From JBGPIK01 sp041484845 (lineage in GTDB: Bacteria; Desulfobacterota; Binatia; UBA9968), in assembly GCA_041484845.1 (NCBI GenBank), contig JBGPIK010000370.1, forward strand, positions 1 through 6,878: a stretch of 6,878 nt of DNA, written 5' to 3'. The first letter of the stretch is position 1; the number at the start of each line of letters is the position of its first letter. Positions 1 to 6,372 of the stretch are shown here, piece after piece. The notes beneath the pieces are model-generated. The model had not been told where the DNA came from. It did no database searches and saw only the letters and a program-made list of their open reading frames with translations. Position numbers and translations under genes: made by a program.

Positions 1-63
1 AATTCCTGATTATTTTGTGTCAGCAAACGGCGGCCGGTCTTTTCTCGATCTAAAGGAGACGAG

Positions 64-765
64 ATGCATTTGAAAGATAAAGTCGCCCTTGTAACCGGCG
101 CAGGACGAGGCATCGGCAAAGCCATCGCCTTGGCTTATGCGCGCGCAGGCGCAAAGCTCGCCATCTGCGCCCGCACCGAATCCGAAGTCGAACAGAGTGC
201 CCAAGAGATTCGGATAACCAAAGCCGAAGCCGAGGGTTGGGTTTGCGACGTTTCGATCGAAGAGTCCGCCAAGGAATTCGTCAAGCATGTTATTCAAAAG
301 TTTGGCCGGATCGATATCCTTGTCAATAATGCCGGCGTGATGACGCGGGCCGTGCCGACGACCGACCTGGAAGTGAAGAAGTGGGATTATACGATGGCCG
401 TCAATCTACGGGGGCCATTCTTGATGTCCAAGGCGGTGTTGCCCGCCATGATGAAACAAAAGAGTGGCTCGATCATCAACGTCTCCTCTATGATCGGCCG
501 CGGCGCTTATCCCAATTTTATCGCCTACGCGACGTCGAAGTGGGGGTTGGAAGGATTTACGCAAACTCTAGCGGCGGAAGTGAGATCAAGCCAGATTCGC
601 GTTAACTCCGTCGAACCCGGCGTCGTCGCCACCAAGCTGACCGGCTATTCCGGCAGCCAACCGGAGTCTATTACCGAGGTTTTTGTCTACTTGGCCTCCG
701 ACGAAGCCAAGGGGATCACCGGTAAAATGCTGAGTTCGTCCGGCTGGAGATCGCACGTGAAGTGA
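64..765 (+). CDS. SDR family NAD(P)-dependent oxidoreductase
   Basis: This is a classical short-chain dehydrogenase/reductase of 233 residues, which would interconvert an alcohol and a carbonyl using NAD(P)(H) in the cytoplasm. The Rossmann cofactor motif TGAGRGIG is at residues 11-18, an Asp after beta-3 is D62, and the structural NNAG is at 88-91. The catalytic tetrad is complete: N114, S142, Y155 and K159 (Y-x-x-x-K), followed by the PG motif at 185-186. Arg37 in the CART segment hints at NADP preference, which is inference. The start is supported by AAAGGAG five bases upstream. The protein is slightly shorter than the usual 245-250 residues because the substrate-binding stretch between T190 and the VYLASD segment is compressed, and the end (SSSGW) departs from the usual V-x-GG. 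Substrate is unknown. It stands alone on its strand and converges with the hydrolase cluster to the right. Confidence 0.93.
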   Translation: MHLKDKVALVTGAGRGIGKAIALAYARAGAKLAICARTESEVEQSAQEIRITKAEAEGWVCDVSIEESAKEFVKHVIQKFGRIDILVNNAGVMTRAVPTTDLEVKKWDYTMAVNLRGPFLMSKAVLPAMMKQKSGSIINVSSMIGRGAYPNFIAYATSKWGLEGFTQTLAAEVRSSQIRVNSVEPGVVATKLTGYSGSQPESITEVFVYLASDEAKGITGKMLSSSGWRSHVK

Positions 766-825
766 AAATTTAATTTCAAGCAACGCTGAGTATGAGAGAA
801 AAATTGAAAAGTTTAACCAGGAATC

Positions 826-857
826 CCGTAGGGGCGATTGAGAATCCGCTCCTACGG
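826..857. repeat. Imperfect palindrome between convergent genes (REP-like or terminator hairpin)
   Basis: The arms 826-836 (ccgtaggggcg) and 847-857 (cgctcctacgg) pair over 11 bases with one G-T wobble around a 10-base loop. It sits in the 107-base gap between the ends of the convergent SDR and DLH genes. No run of T follows directly on either strand, so it is not a canonical intrinsic terminator. The GTAGGGGCG core resembles short palindromes dispersed in many environmental bacterial genomes, a resemblance noted from memory. Only one copy is seen in this window. Confidence 0.55.
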
Positions 858-872
858 TAGATGAATTATCCT

Positions 873-1748
873 TTAGCTCTGCAAATGCTTCTTGAAGAAT
901 GCCAGGGTTCGGCTCCAGGCTTCTTTCGCCGCCTCGGGCTGATAGCGATCCGGGCGTTGATCGTGAAAGAACGCGTGCTGTGCTCCTGCGTAAATCTTAT
1001 ATTCATACGACTTGTTGTACTTTTTCATCGCTGCTTCGGTCTGTGGTACGGCGCCGGTGATACGTTCGTCACGTTCAGCGTAGTGAGCTAGCACCGGAGC
1101 TTCGATTCGTTCGAGAAGTTCCAAGGGTTTGGGAGTCTCACCATAAAATATAACCGCCGCACGCAATCCGCGCACCTGGGTCGTGTTGAGATAAGCTTGC
1201 CCGCCGCCCCAACAAAAGCCGGTGATTCCAAGCCTATCCCCGCGCACTTCGGGAAGGGTCTTGAGATACGAATATCCCGCATTGATATATTCAGCCACAG
1301 CCTCGTCAGGAGCCAACTCTGGGAAATTGCTGACCCCCGTTCCTTTAGGGTTTACCTTTGCGCTTCCGCCATGACGCGAGAATATGTCAGGCACCAGGGC
1401 GATGTATCCCTCCTTGGCATAACGCCGCGCGACATCACGAAAGTGGTCGGCGAGACCTTGGTTATCGGAGATTATGACGATTGCCGGATATTTGCCGGCA
1501 GCCGCGGGCCTGGATAGGTAGCCAAAGACGTTTCCCTTCTGCCCCGGAAATTGAACATCACCGGACTTGAGTCCCGGATCGTTTGCATCCACCTGCGCTC
1601 CGTACGCGGCCGGAGCGAATAGCGCATCGGCAAAAACGGTTGCGGCAGCCAAGCTTCCGGTGAACGCCATGGCTTTATAAGTGAATTTGCGGCGGCTGAT
1701 GTTCCCCTCGTGGTATTGTTGAACCAACTCTCTAATCTTTTCCGCCAT
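873..1748 (-). CDS. Tat-exported dienelactone hydrolase family protein (second tandem copy)
   Basis: This 291-residue alpha/beta hydrolase belongs to the dienelactone hydrolase family, whose members cleave lactone or ester bonds with a Cys-Asp-His triad. The N-terminus carries a twin-arginine signal: S18-R-R-K-F22, then a hydrophobic stretch at about 27-48, with probable cleavage near residue 50. The mature protein would therefore act in the periplasm or outside the cell. The nucleophile elbow GFCWGGG gives C179, with D227 in RDERI and H258 in GAQHAF. The acidic residue that follows HE in the sister copy (E96) is here D95 in the segment SDNQG, so the active-site entrance differs. It is the last gene of the cluster, starting 9 bases after the stop of its paralogue, with the same length and the same FFKKHLQS ending. 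The Shine-Dalgarno is weak (AGAGAGA). Substrate is unknown, and degradation of aromatic-derived lactones is only one possibility. Confidence 0.92.
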   Translation of the reverse strand: MAEKIRELVQQYHEGNISRRKFTYKAMAFTGSLAAATVFADALFAPAAYGAQVDANDPGLKSGDVQFPGQKGNVFGYLSRPAAAGKYPAIVIISDNQGLADHFRDVARRYAKEGYIALVPDIFSRHGGSAKVNPKGTGVSNFPELAPDEAVAEYINAGYSYLKTLPEVRGDRLGITGFCWGGGQAYLNTTQVRGLRAAVIFYGETPKPLELLERIEAPVLAHYAERDERITGAVPQTEAAMKKYNKSYEYKIYAGAQHAFFHDQRPDRYQPEAAKEAWSRTLAFFKKHLQS

Positions 1749-1757
1749 AATTTCTCT

Positions 1758-2633
1758 CTAACTCTGAAGATGTTTTTTGAAGAATTCCAACGTACGTCTC
1801 CAAGCTTCTTTCGCCGCCTCTTCCCGGTAATTCTGCGGGCTCGTGTCGGAATTAAATCCGTGCGGCGCGCCGGGATAAACTTTGTAATCAAACGATTTGC
1901 CGTATTTCTTCATCGCTTCTTGCAGCTTCGACACGCCGGATGTTATCCGCTCATCCGCCCCCCCATATTGACCCAACACCGGAGCCGTAATGTTTTTAAC
2001 GTCTTCGAGATTTTGCGGGTTGTCGCCGTAGTAAATCACCGCTGCCGCGAGATCTTTGTTCCGGCTCGTGAACGCTAGCGCTTTGCCGCCGCCCCAACAG
2101 AAACCTATGACGCCGATTTCATTGGCGCGGACAAAGTTTTGGCCTTTGAGATAGTTCACGGCGGTGGTCAGATCGCCTGTGATCGTTCCTTCGTCGATCT
2201 TAAGGAGTGCGTCAGTCGCCGCCTGGGGACTCGGGAAAGAAGTTGTTCCTCCTTTGCGGGATAACAGATCAGGTACCAGCGCGACATAACCGGCCTTTGC
2301 AAGTTTTCGCGCCACGTCCCGTATGTAGTCGTCGATACCGCGCCATTCGTGTACGACTACTACAGCGGGTCGCCTGTTTTCGTCTTTGGGTCGGGTCAGA
2401 TAGCCGCTTATGGCGGTACCGTCAGGCGCTGTAAATTTGACGTCGGAGGACGCGAGCGCCGGATCGTTAGCATCCACTTGGGCGGCACGGGCCGGATAGG
2501 GAAGCAGCGAATCAATCATAGACATGGCCGCGGCCAGGCTCCCGGTCAACAGTGTAATCCGTTGAATAAATTTCCTCCGGCTGATTCTGCCGTCGCGATA
2601 ATCTCCAACGAGCTTTTCTACATTTTCAGCCAT
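1758..2633 (-). CDS. Tat-exported dienelactone hydrolase family protein (first tandem copy)
   Basis: This 291-residue dienelactone hydrolase-fold enzyme is predicted to hydrolyse lactone or ester bonds. A Tat motif S18-R-R-K-F22 precedes a hydrophobic segment at about 27-45, and the ARA at 48-50 is a plausible signal peptidase site. The family signature is complete: H95-E96 near the N-terminal beta strand (E96 is the conserved Glu that controls the Cys in this family), nucleophile C179 in GFCWGGG, D227 in GADERI, and H258 in GAPHGF. The start has GAGGGAAA overlapping the upstream stop codon, 13 bases after the isochorismatase-like gene, which supports co-transcription. Residues around the Tat motif, the C179 elbow and the last 25 residues closely match the next gene, showing tandem duplication followed by divergence. 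Because this copy keeps the canonical Glu, it is the likelier to retain the ancestral activity. Confidence 0.93.
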   Translation of the reverse strand: MAENVEKLVGDYRDGRISRRKFIQRITLLTGSLAAAMSMIDSLLPYPARAAQVDANDPALASSDVKFTAPDGTAISGYLTRPKDENRRPAVVVVHEWRGIDDYIRDVARKLAKAGYVALVPDLLSRKGGTTSFPSPQAATDALLKIDEGTITGDLTTAVNYLKGQNFVRANEIGVIGFCWGGGKALAFTSRNKDLAAAVIYYGDNPQNLEDVKNITAPVLGQYGGADERITSGVSKLQEAMKKYGKSFDYKVYPGAPHGFNSDTSPQNYREEAAKEAWRRTLEFFKKHLQS

Positions 2634-2646
2634 GTTTAGTTTTCCC

Positions 2647-3315
2647 TCAAAACTTGATCATATCGATTTTGGTCAACGTCACCTGTTGCCCCACGCCGGG
2701 AGCATTGGCCAGATGATAAGCGGTATACTGCTCAAAGTAGGTATTTTCAGACGACATCCCGTCTACAGGGATGATGACTTGAAACCCCCTTAATGCGGCT
2801 TCACTGCCCGTTAAGAGAACAGCGCCATGAGCAGCCGTTCCTACGAGCACCACGGTCTTGATGCCCTTATCTTTCAGGATCTTTTCCAAATCTGTCCCCA
2901 AAAACTTCTCCGCGTTCGCTTTAACCATAGGCTCCCCCGGGAGTGGTGCGACCTCTTTTAGAATATCGGCCGGCGTTGATGTTGGAGTATAACTGTAAAC
3001 TATGGATACGCCTTTATCCCTGGCCTGCTTCAGAAACGCTTCAATCTTGGGAACCGAAGCGATACAGCGTGGCCGTCTTTCCTGATTGCAGCCCTGCTTG
3101 ATGATGTCGAGGACAAGAAAAGCCGTTGTCTTCGGATCGTCAATCTTTACGGATTTTAACTCCGGCGGCTTCGGGGCCTGCACGGTTGCCCACTCATCGA
3201 TGATCGTTTTCGACTGGGCGAATGAATAGCCTGTAGTGAGTAAAACGAACGAGAAAACCAGGGTCAACCATTGCGCTAAGAACGTCGCATTTTGCTTTTT
3301 CTGTGTTGGCTTCAT
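2647..3315 (-). CDS. Sec-exported isochorismatase-fold hydrolase lacking the nucleophile cysteine
   Basis: This protein has 222 residues when read from the ATG at 3315. A Sec signal peptide has a basic N-region (KPTQKK), a hydrophobic core at about 13-29 and a likely cut after YSFA (residue 33). The isochorismatase-fold core follows, with catalytic Asp D70 (FLVLDI) and Lys K132 (MVKANAEKF, correctly spaced before F138 and GTDL). The third position, normally Cys in cysteine hydrolases such as nicotinamidase, lies in VGTAAHGAV and is Ala (A165). The AH dipeptide with no Cys recalls the vinyl-ether hydrolysing isochorismatases PhzD and EntB (family knowledge, compared from memory). C76 and C84 flank a basic loop and could form a disulfide after export. 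An AGGAGG site lies 6 bases before this ATG but only 3 before an in-frame TTG at 3318, so the ATG is preferred. Substrate is unknown. Confidence 0.87.
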   Translation of the reverse strand: MKPTQKKQNATFLAQWLTLVFSFVLLTTGYSFAQSKTIIDEWATVQAPKPPELKSVKIDDPKTTAFLVLDIIKQGCNQERRPRCIASVPKIEAFLKQARDKGVSIVYSYTPTSTPADILKEVAPLPGEPMVKANAEKFLGTDLEKILKDKGIKTVVLVGTAAHGAVLLTGSEAALRGFQVIIPVDGMSSENTYFEQYTAYHLANAPGVGQQVTLTKIDMIKF

Positions 3316-3321
3316 CAATGT

Positions 3322-3327
3322 CCTCCT
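3322..3327 (-). promoter_or_regulatory. Shine-Dalgarno AGGAGG of the isochorismatase-fold gene
   Basis: AGGAGG is six bases from the ATG at 3315 but only three from the in-frame TTG at 3318. The spacing therefore selects the ATG and a 222-residue product. Confidence 0.7.
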
Positions 3328-3339
3328 TTTGATAGTCGT

Positions 3340-3573
3340 TTACAGGCCTAAGAGTTGCTCGATCTTACTTTGATCGAATCCGATAACCGCCTCTCCATCA
3401 ATAATCGTCACCGGTGTGCTTTGATAACCCAAGGCAATTAGTTCTTTCAGCGTTGCTTGGTCGGCGCGCACATTTTTCTCTACAAATTGGACGCCCTTTT
3501 GAGATAGGAACTCTACCTCCTTATGACAAGGCCCTCAGCCAGGTTGGGTATAGACGATTACGGTTTTCGCCAT
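3340..3573 (-). CDS. Glutaredoxin/NrdH-like selenoprotein with in-frame TGA (UGPC active site)
   Basis: This is a 77-residue thioredoxin-fold redox protein when the TGA at 3535-3537 (codon 13) is read as selenocysteine. The N-terminus MAKTVIVYTQPG leads into U13-G-P-C16, exactly where glutaredoxins and NrdH proteins have CxxC. The rest of the fold is intact: helix from HKEVEF, then S-T-P54-V-T with the cis-proline, and G65-F66-D67 at the position of the conserved GFD near the C-terminus. The length is normal for the family. The start has a perfect GGAGGT seven bases upstream. There is no other stop or frameshift, and codons stay coherent on both sides of the TGA, which argues against decay. 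It leads the hydrolase cluster, with 24 bases between its stop and the next ATG. It would act in the cytoplasm as a thiol/selenol reductant; its partner is unknown. The alternative is a Cys codon mutated to TGA (pseudogene) or a sequencing error. Confidence 0.85.
3501..3519 (-). promoter_or_regulatory. Candidate bacterial SECIS hairpin for selenocysteine insertion
   Basis: On the minus-strand mRNA, GAGGUAG (3519-3513) pairs with CUAUCUC (3507-3501) to give a 7-bp stem with one G-U pair, closed by the five-base loop AGUUC (3512-3508). The stem starts 15 nt and the loop 22 nt after the TGA. Bacterial SECIS elements are known to lie just downstream of the Sec codon inside the coding region, with a G among the first two loop bases, and this hairpin meets both conditions. 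The bulged U of the E. coli fdhF element is not evident. An alternative, shorter 4-bp pairing (AGGA with TCCT, loop GGUAGAGU) also exists. Confidence 0.65.
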
Positions 3574-3778
3574 GATTGGCACCTCCGATTGAGTAGTGGC
3601 GGCGATGATACCATTTTCGCCGCGGAACAGAAATAAACCCACGTGCAATGGCCGGAGCGCAAAAGGACAATGGCGCTTCCAGCTCTAACAAACAACGCTA
3701 AACCACATGCCGCTTAAAAAGCTAAACTTGATCTGATAGCCTTAACGGCGTCCGGAACCCTTAATGCAGGACTGGGCC
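3574..3778. other. Divergent intergenic region with a leader dyad
   Basis: This 205-base spacer separates the minus-strand selenoprotein cluster from the plus-strand M28 peptidase, so promoters for both should lie here. I see no convincing -35/-10 pair on either strand. A dyad with 7-base arms (gcggcga at 3599-3605, tcgccgc at 3617-3623) and an 11-base loop lies just upstream of the selenoprotein Shine-Dalgarno. It could be an operator or a 5' leader hairpin. No small gene is supported. Confidence 0.4.
3581..3586 (-). promoter_or_regulatory. Shine-Dalgarno GGAGGT of the selenoprotein gene
   Basis: GGAGGT lies seven bases before the ATG at 3573. It is a strong, well-placed site that fixes the start and shows that the TGA-interrupted frame is set up for active translation. 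Confidence 0.75.
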
Positions 3779-5641
3779 ATGAACATCAAAATAAATTTTT
3801 ATCGTTTTTACAAGCGCTCAGGGATCGGTGCCCTTGCCGTCGGGCTCACCCTGCTCTTCGCAATAGGTAGCTGGACGAGCGAAATTCCTGCGCTGTCGAG
3901 TTCCGCGGCCGATGTTTTCAAAAACCAAGTTCGTTACCTCGCCTCAGACGAACTCACCGGCCGCGGCGTTGATACGCCTGGGATTAAACTGGCACGTGAT
4001 TACATCGCCCGTGAATTCTCCGACTATGGGCTGCTTCCTGGGGGAGACAACGGCACCTATCTTCAAGCGTTTGGAGTTACCACCGGCGTTGCCGTTAAAC
4101 AGCCAACCTCACTGGGCTTCAATGATCGTGAATTTTTGGCACTTGATTCCGATTGGACCCCCCTCGGGATGTCCGCGTCCGGCCAGGTAAAAACCGAACT
4201 CGCTTTTGCCGGTTATGGAATTACGGCCAAAGACTATGGTTACGACGACTATGCCGGCATCGATGCGAAAGGGAAAATTGTCTTGATACTGCGCTATGAG
4301 CCGCCGCCTAAAAATGAGAAAAGCCCTTTCCAAAAGTGGCCCCGTTATTCCGCTCATGCCACCCTGCGCGCCAAAATGAACAATGCTCGAGATCATGGGG
4401 CGCTCGGAATGATACTGGTTGATCTTCAGTCCGCCAGGAAAGATGCGCCGGAGCTTATATCGTTGCGCGGTATTTTTTCCCGCAGTGATAACAGTTTCAT
4501 CGCGGCGCAAATAAAACATGAAATTGCCGAGCGATGGTTTGGGACTCAGGGCGTGTCGCTTTCCGCGCTAAAAGAAAAAATCGACCGCGACGAACAACCC
4601 AACTCTGCGGCCTTGCGTGCTATGAAGGTGACGCTCAGTGTAACCTTGGAACCGATTCGCGGTCGCGCCGAAAACATAATTGGCATTGTACCGGGTTCCG
4701 ATCCGGTTTTAAAAAATGAAATCATTGTGATTGGCGCCCATTATGACCACTTAGGATTCGGCTATTACGGCACCCGCGATTCGAGCACGGAAGGGCAAAT
4801 CCATCATGGCGCCGATGATAATGCATCCGGCACTGCGGTATTGTTGCAAGTCGCGCGGAGACTCGCGCAATCAAATCCCAGGCCCGACAGAACGATCGTC
4901 TTCGCCGCCTTTTCGGGCGAAGAAGTGGGCCTTCTTGGCTCCCGATACTATGTCGAGCATCCGCCGTTTCCGCTGTCGACCACCAAAGCCATGCTTAACC
5001 TGGATATGGTCGGACGTCTGCGTGACAACCGGCTGACAGTTTTCGGCACCCGTTCGGCGCAGGAGTTGAGCCGTATAATCAACGACGCAGCGCGGCGCAC
5101 AGGACTCGACATAATCGAATCTGACGCTATTGGACGGAGTGATCACATGTCGTTCTACAATAAAAAAATCCCTTCGGTCCATTTTTTCACTGGATCTCAT
5201 CCCGATTATCACCGTCCGAGCGACACATCGGATAAGGTCAACACCGACGGTATGGCGCGCATTGGCGATTTGGTCACGGCCGTCGCACAAAACATTGCCG
5301 GCACTCAAGACCCGATGAATTTTGTCAGTCTCCCCTCACGGCCTCCGGCCGAGACCGATCAATCGTCCCGCGGTTACGGTGCCTATCTCGGCAGCATTCC
5401 GGATTTCGGGGAAACCGTAGACGGGGTTCGCTTAGCGGGAGTCACCGAAGGCAGTCCGGCAGCACTGGTTGGATTGCGGGAGGGAGATATTATTATTAGT
5501 TTCGCCGGCAGCAAGATCCACGACCTGGAAGATCTGGTGAAGCTGCTGCGCGCCAAACAGCCGGGCGACGAAGTTGAAATCGTCGTCCTCAGAACCGGGA
5601 CGGCGCTCACTCTTAAAACAACGCTTCAGGCCCGCGGGTAA
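3779..5641 (+). CDS. Exported M28 family metallopeptidase with PA-like and PDZ domains
   Basis: This is a zinc aminopeptidase-type exopeptidase of 620 residues from the ATG at 3779. An N-terminal basic region and hydrophobic segment (about 15-34) indicate export or a membrane anchor. A PA-like insert spans about 135-255 (AFAGYGI, DDYAGIDAKGKIVL). The M28 catalytic core carries H321 and D323 (GAHYDHLG), bridging D346 (HGADDNASG), base and ligand E381-E382 (FSGEEVGLLG), D409 (NLDMVGRL) and H478 (DYHRPSDT), so both zinc sites are complete. A C-terminal PDZ domain (about 532-612; LAGVTEGSPAALVGLREGDII) should bind peptide termini or position substrate. AGGA sits seven bases before this ATG, whereas the in-frame ATG at 3764 has no clear site, so the shorter start is preferred; the longer form adds five residues. 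It probably degrades peptides in the periplasm. It is divergent from the hydrolase cluster. Confidence 0.93.
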   Translation: MNIKINFYRFYKRSGIGALAVGLTLLFAIGSWTSEIPALSSSAADVFKNQVRYLASDELTGRGVDTPGIKLARDYIAREFSDYGLLPGGDNGTYLQAFGVTTGVAVKQPTSLGFNDREFLALDSDWTPLGMSASGQVKTELAFAGYGITAKDYGYDDYAGIDAKGKIVLILRYEPPPKNEKSPFQKWPRYSAHATLRAKMNNARDHGALGMILVDLQSARKDAPELISLRGIFSRSDNSFIAAQIKHEIAERWFGTQGVSLSALKEKIDRDEQPNSAALRAMKVTLSVTLEPIRGRAENIIGIVPGSDPVLKNEIIVIGAHYDHLGFGYYGTRDSSTEGQIHHGADDNASGTAVLLQVARRLAQSNPRPDRTIVFAAFSGEEVGLLGSRYYVEHPPFPLSTTKAMLNLDMVGRLRDNRLTVFGTRSAQELSRIINDAARRTGLDIIESDAIGRSDHMSFYNKKIPSVHFFTGSHPDYHRPSDTSDKVNTDGMARIGDLVTAVAQNIAGTQDPMNFVSLPSRPPAETDQSSRGYGAYLGSIPDFGETVDGVRLAGVTEGSPAALVGLREGDIIISFAGSKIHDLEDLVKLLRAKQPGDEVEIVVLRTGTALTLKTTLQARG

Positions 5642-5758
5642 AAGGGCTCGCAAACCTGACCGCGTTAAAAGCGCTACAACAAAGTGCCAAAAAATGCTCG
5701 CAGGCCGCGCAACCTTATGCTAGACTAATTTTGCTAAGCTGAAGGAGGATAGCTGCGG

Positions 5759-6364
5759 ATGATCAAACTCTATACTTTTCCCCTCTCGACCAATTCTCGC
5801 AAGGTTAGAATTGCTCTTCTAGAAAAAGGATTGGAGTTCGAACGAATTAACGTCGATCTTACGAAAAGAGAGCAGAAAAATCCGGAGTATTTAAAGATTC
5901 ATCCGTTCGGACAAGTCCCTGCGCTGGATGACGAAGGATTCATCGTGTATGACTCCACCATCATCAACGAGTACCTGGAAGACGAATATCCCTACCCTGC
6001 ACTTATGCCGGAAGATTCGGAAGGACGGGCCCGTGCCAGACTCATGGAAGATTTCCGCGATATTCGATTTAATCCCCCAATGGTCAAGTTAATGTATGAA
6101 ATGCGCAAACAGGAAGCGGAGCGCGATGCCAATGTGCTTGCCGGTGCCATCGCCGAGATTAACCAGTGCTTCGAACGAATTGAGAAAGAACTGCGAGGCC
6201 AAGAGTACCTCACCGGGACTTATGGCTTGGGAGATATCGCATTTATGGCAAATTTCGACCTTCTCGAACGACTTCAGATTCCAGTTGATCCGAAGTACTC
6301 CAACACCATCACGTGGATTGCACGTCTGAAGGCGAGACCGAGTTTCGCCGCTTCGGCAACGTAA
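5759..6364 (+). CDS. Glutathione S-transferase family protein
   Basis: This 201-residue cytosolic GST conjugates or exchanges glutathione on electrophilic substrates, though its specific substrate is unknown. The N-terminal thioredoxin-fold domain (1-80) has the active-site segment PLSTNSRKVR with S10 and N12 as candidate catalytic residues, cis-proline P54 in GQVPAL, and D65-S66 at the glutathione gamma-glutamyl binding position. The all-helical C-terminal domain (about 87-201) has LTGTYGLGDIAF with the structural D159, and a typical terminal RPSFAAS. The start has AAGGAGG about ten bases upstream. The 117 bases before it hold only a weak -10-like TATGCT near 5716. The next gene starts 8 bases after its stop, so the two are probably co-transcribed. 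Confidence 0.93.
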   Translation: MIKLYTFPLSTNSRKVRIALLEKGLEFERINVDLTKREQKNPEYLKIHPFGQVPALDDEGFIVYDSTIINEYLEDEYPYPALMPEDSEGRARARLMEDFRDIRFNPPMVKLMYEMRKQEAERDANVLAGAIAEINQCFERIEKELRGQEYLTGTYGLGDIAFMANFDLLERLQIPVDPKYSNTITWIARLKARPSFAASAT

Positions 6365-6372
6365 TCGGGTGA

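Noticed and set aside
10..297. Minus-strand frame at the left edge
   Set aside because: Low-complexity Gly/Phe-rich translation opposite the SDR Rossmann region, with no support.
763..765. SDR stop TGA as a possible second selenocysteine codon
   Set aside because: The frame after it meets another stop within a few codons, the position is at the natural family end, and no redox motif surrounds it.
1710..2078. Plus-strand frame across the two DLH genes
   Set aside because: Antisense to two conserved hydrolase genes; its translated sequence mirrors their opposite-strand codons.
2647..2649. Isochorismatase-like stop TGA as a possible selenocysteine codon
   Set aside because: The protein already ends at normal family length, and another TGA follows six codons later.
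3316..3318. TTG start for the isochorismatase-fold gene
   Set aside because: Only three bases separate it from AGGAGG, and the adjacent ATG has normal spacing.
3535..3537. The TGA as a simple nonsense mutation making a glutaredoxin pseudogene
   Set aside because: It falls precisely on the first active-site Cys, the rest of the frame is intact with a strong ribosome site, and a SECIS-like hairpin follows. Not fully excluded without selenocysteine machinery evidence.
4109..4519. Open frame on the minus strand inside the M28 peptidase
   Set aside because: Antisense shadow of a strongly supported gene, with no recognisable motif or ribosome site.
4871..5308. 145-codon minus-strand frame inside the M28 catalytic core
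   Set aside because: Antisense to the zinc-ligand region; composition is of a shadow frame with many Arg and Val and no domain.
5642..5758. Possible terminator or paired gctcgca repeats after the M28 gene
   Set aside because: No stable stem with a T-run is visible, and two 7-base matches are expected by chance.
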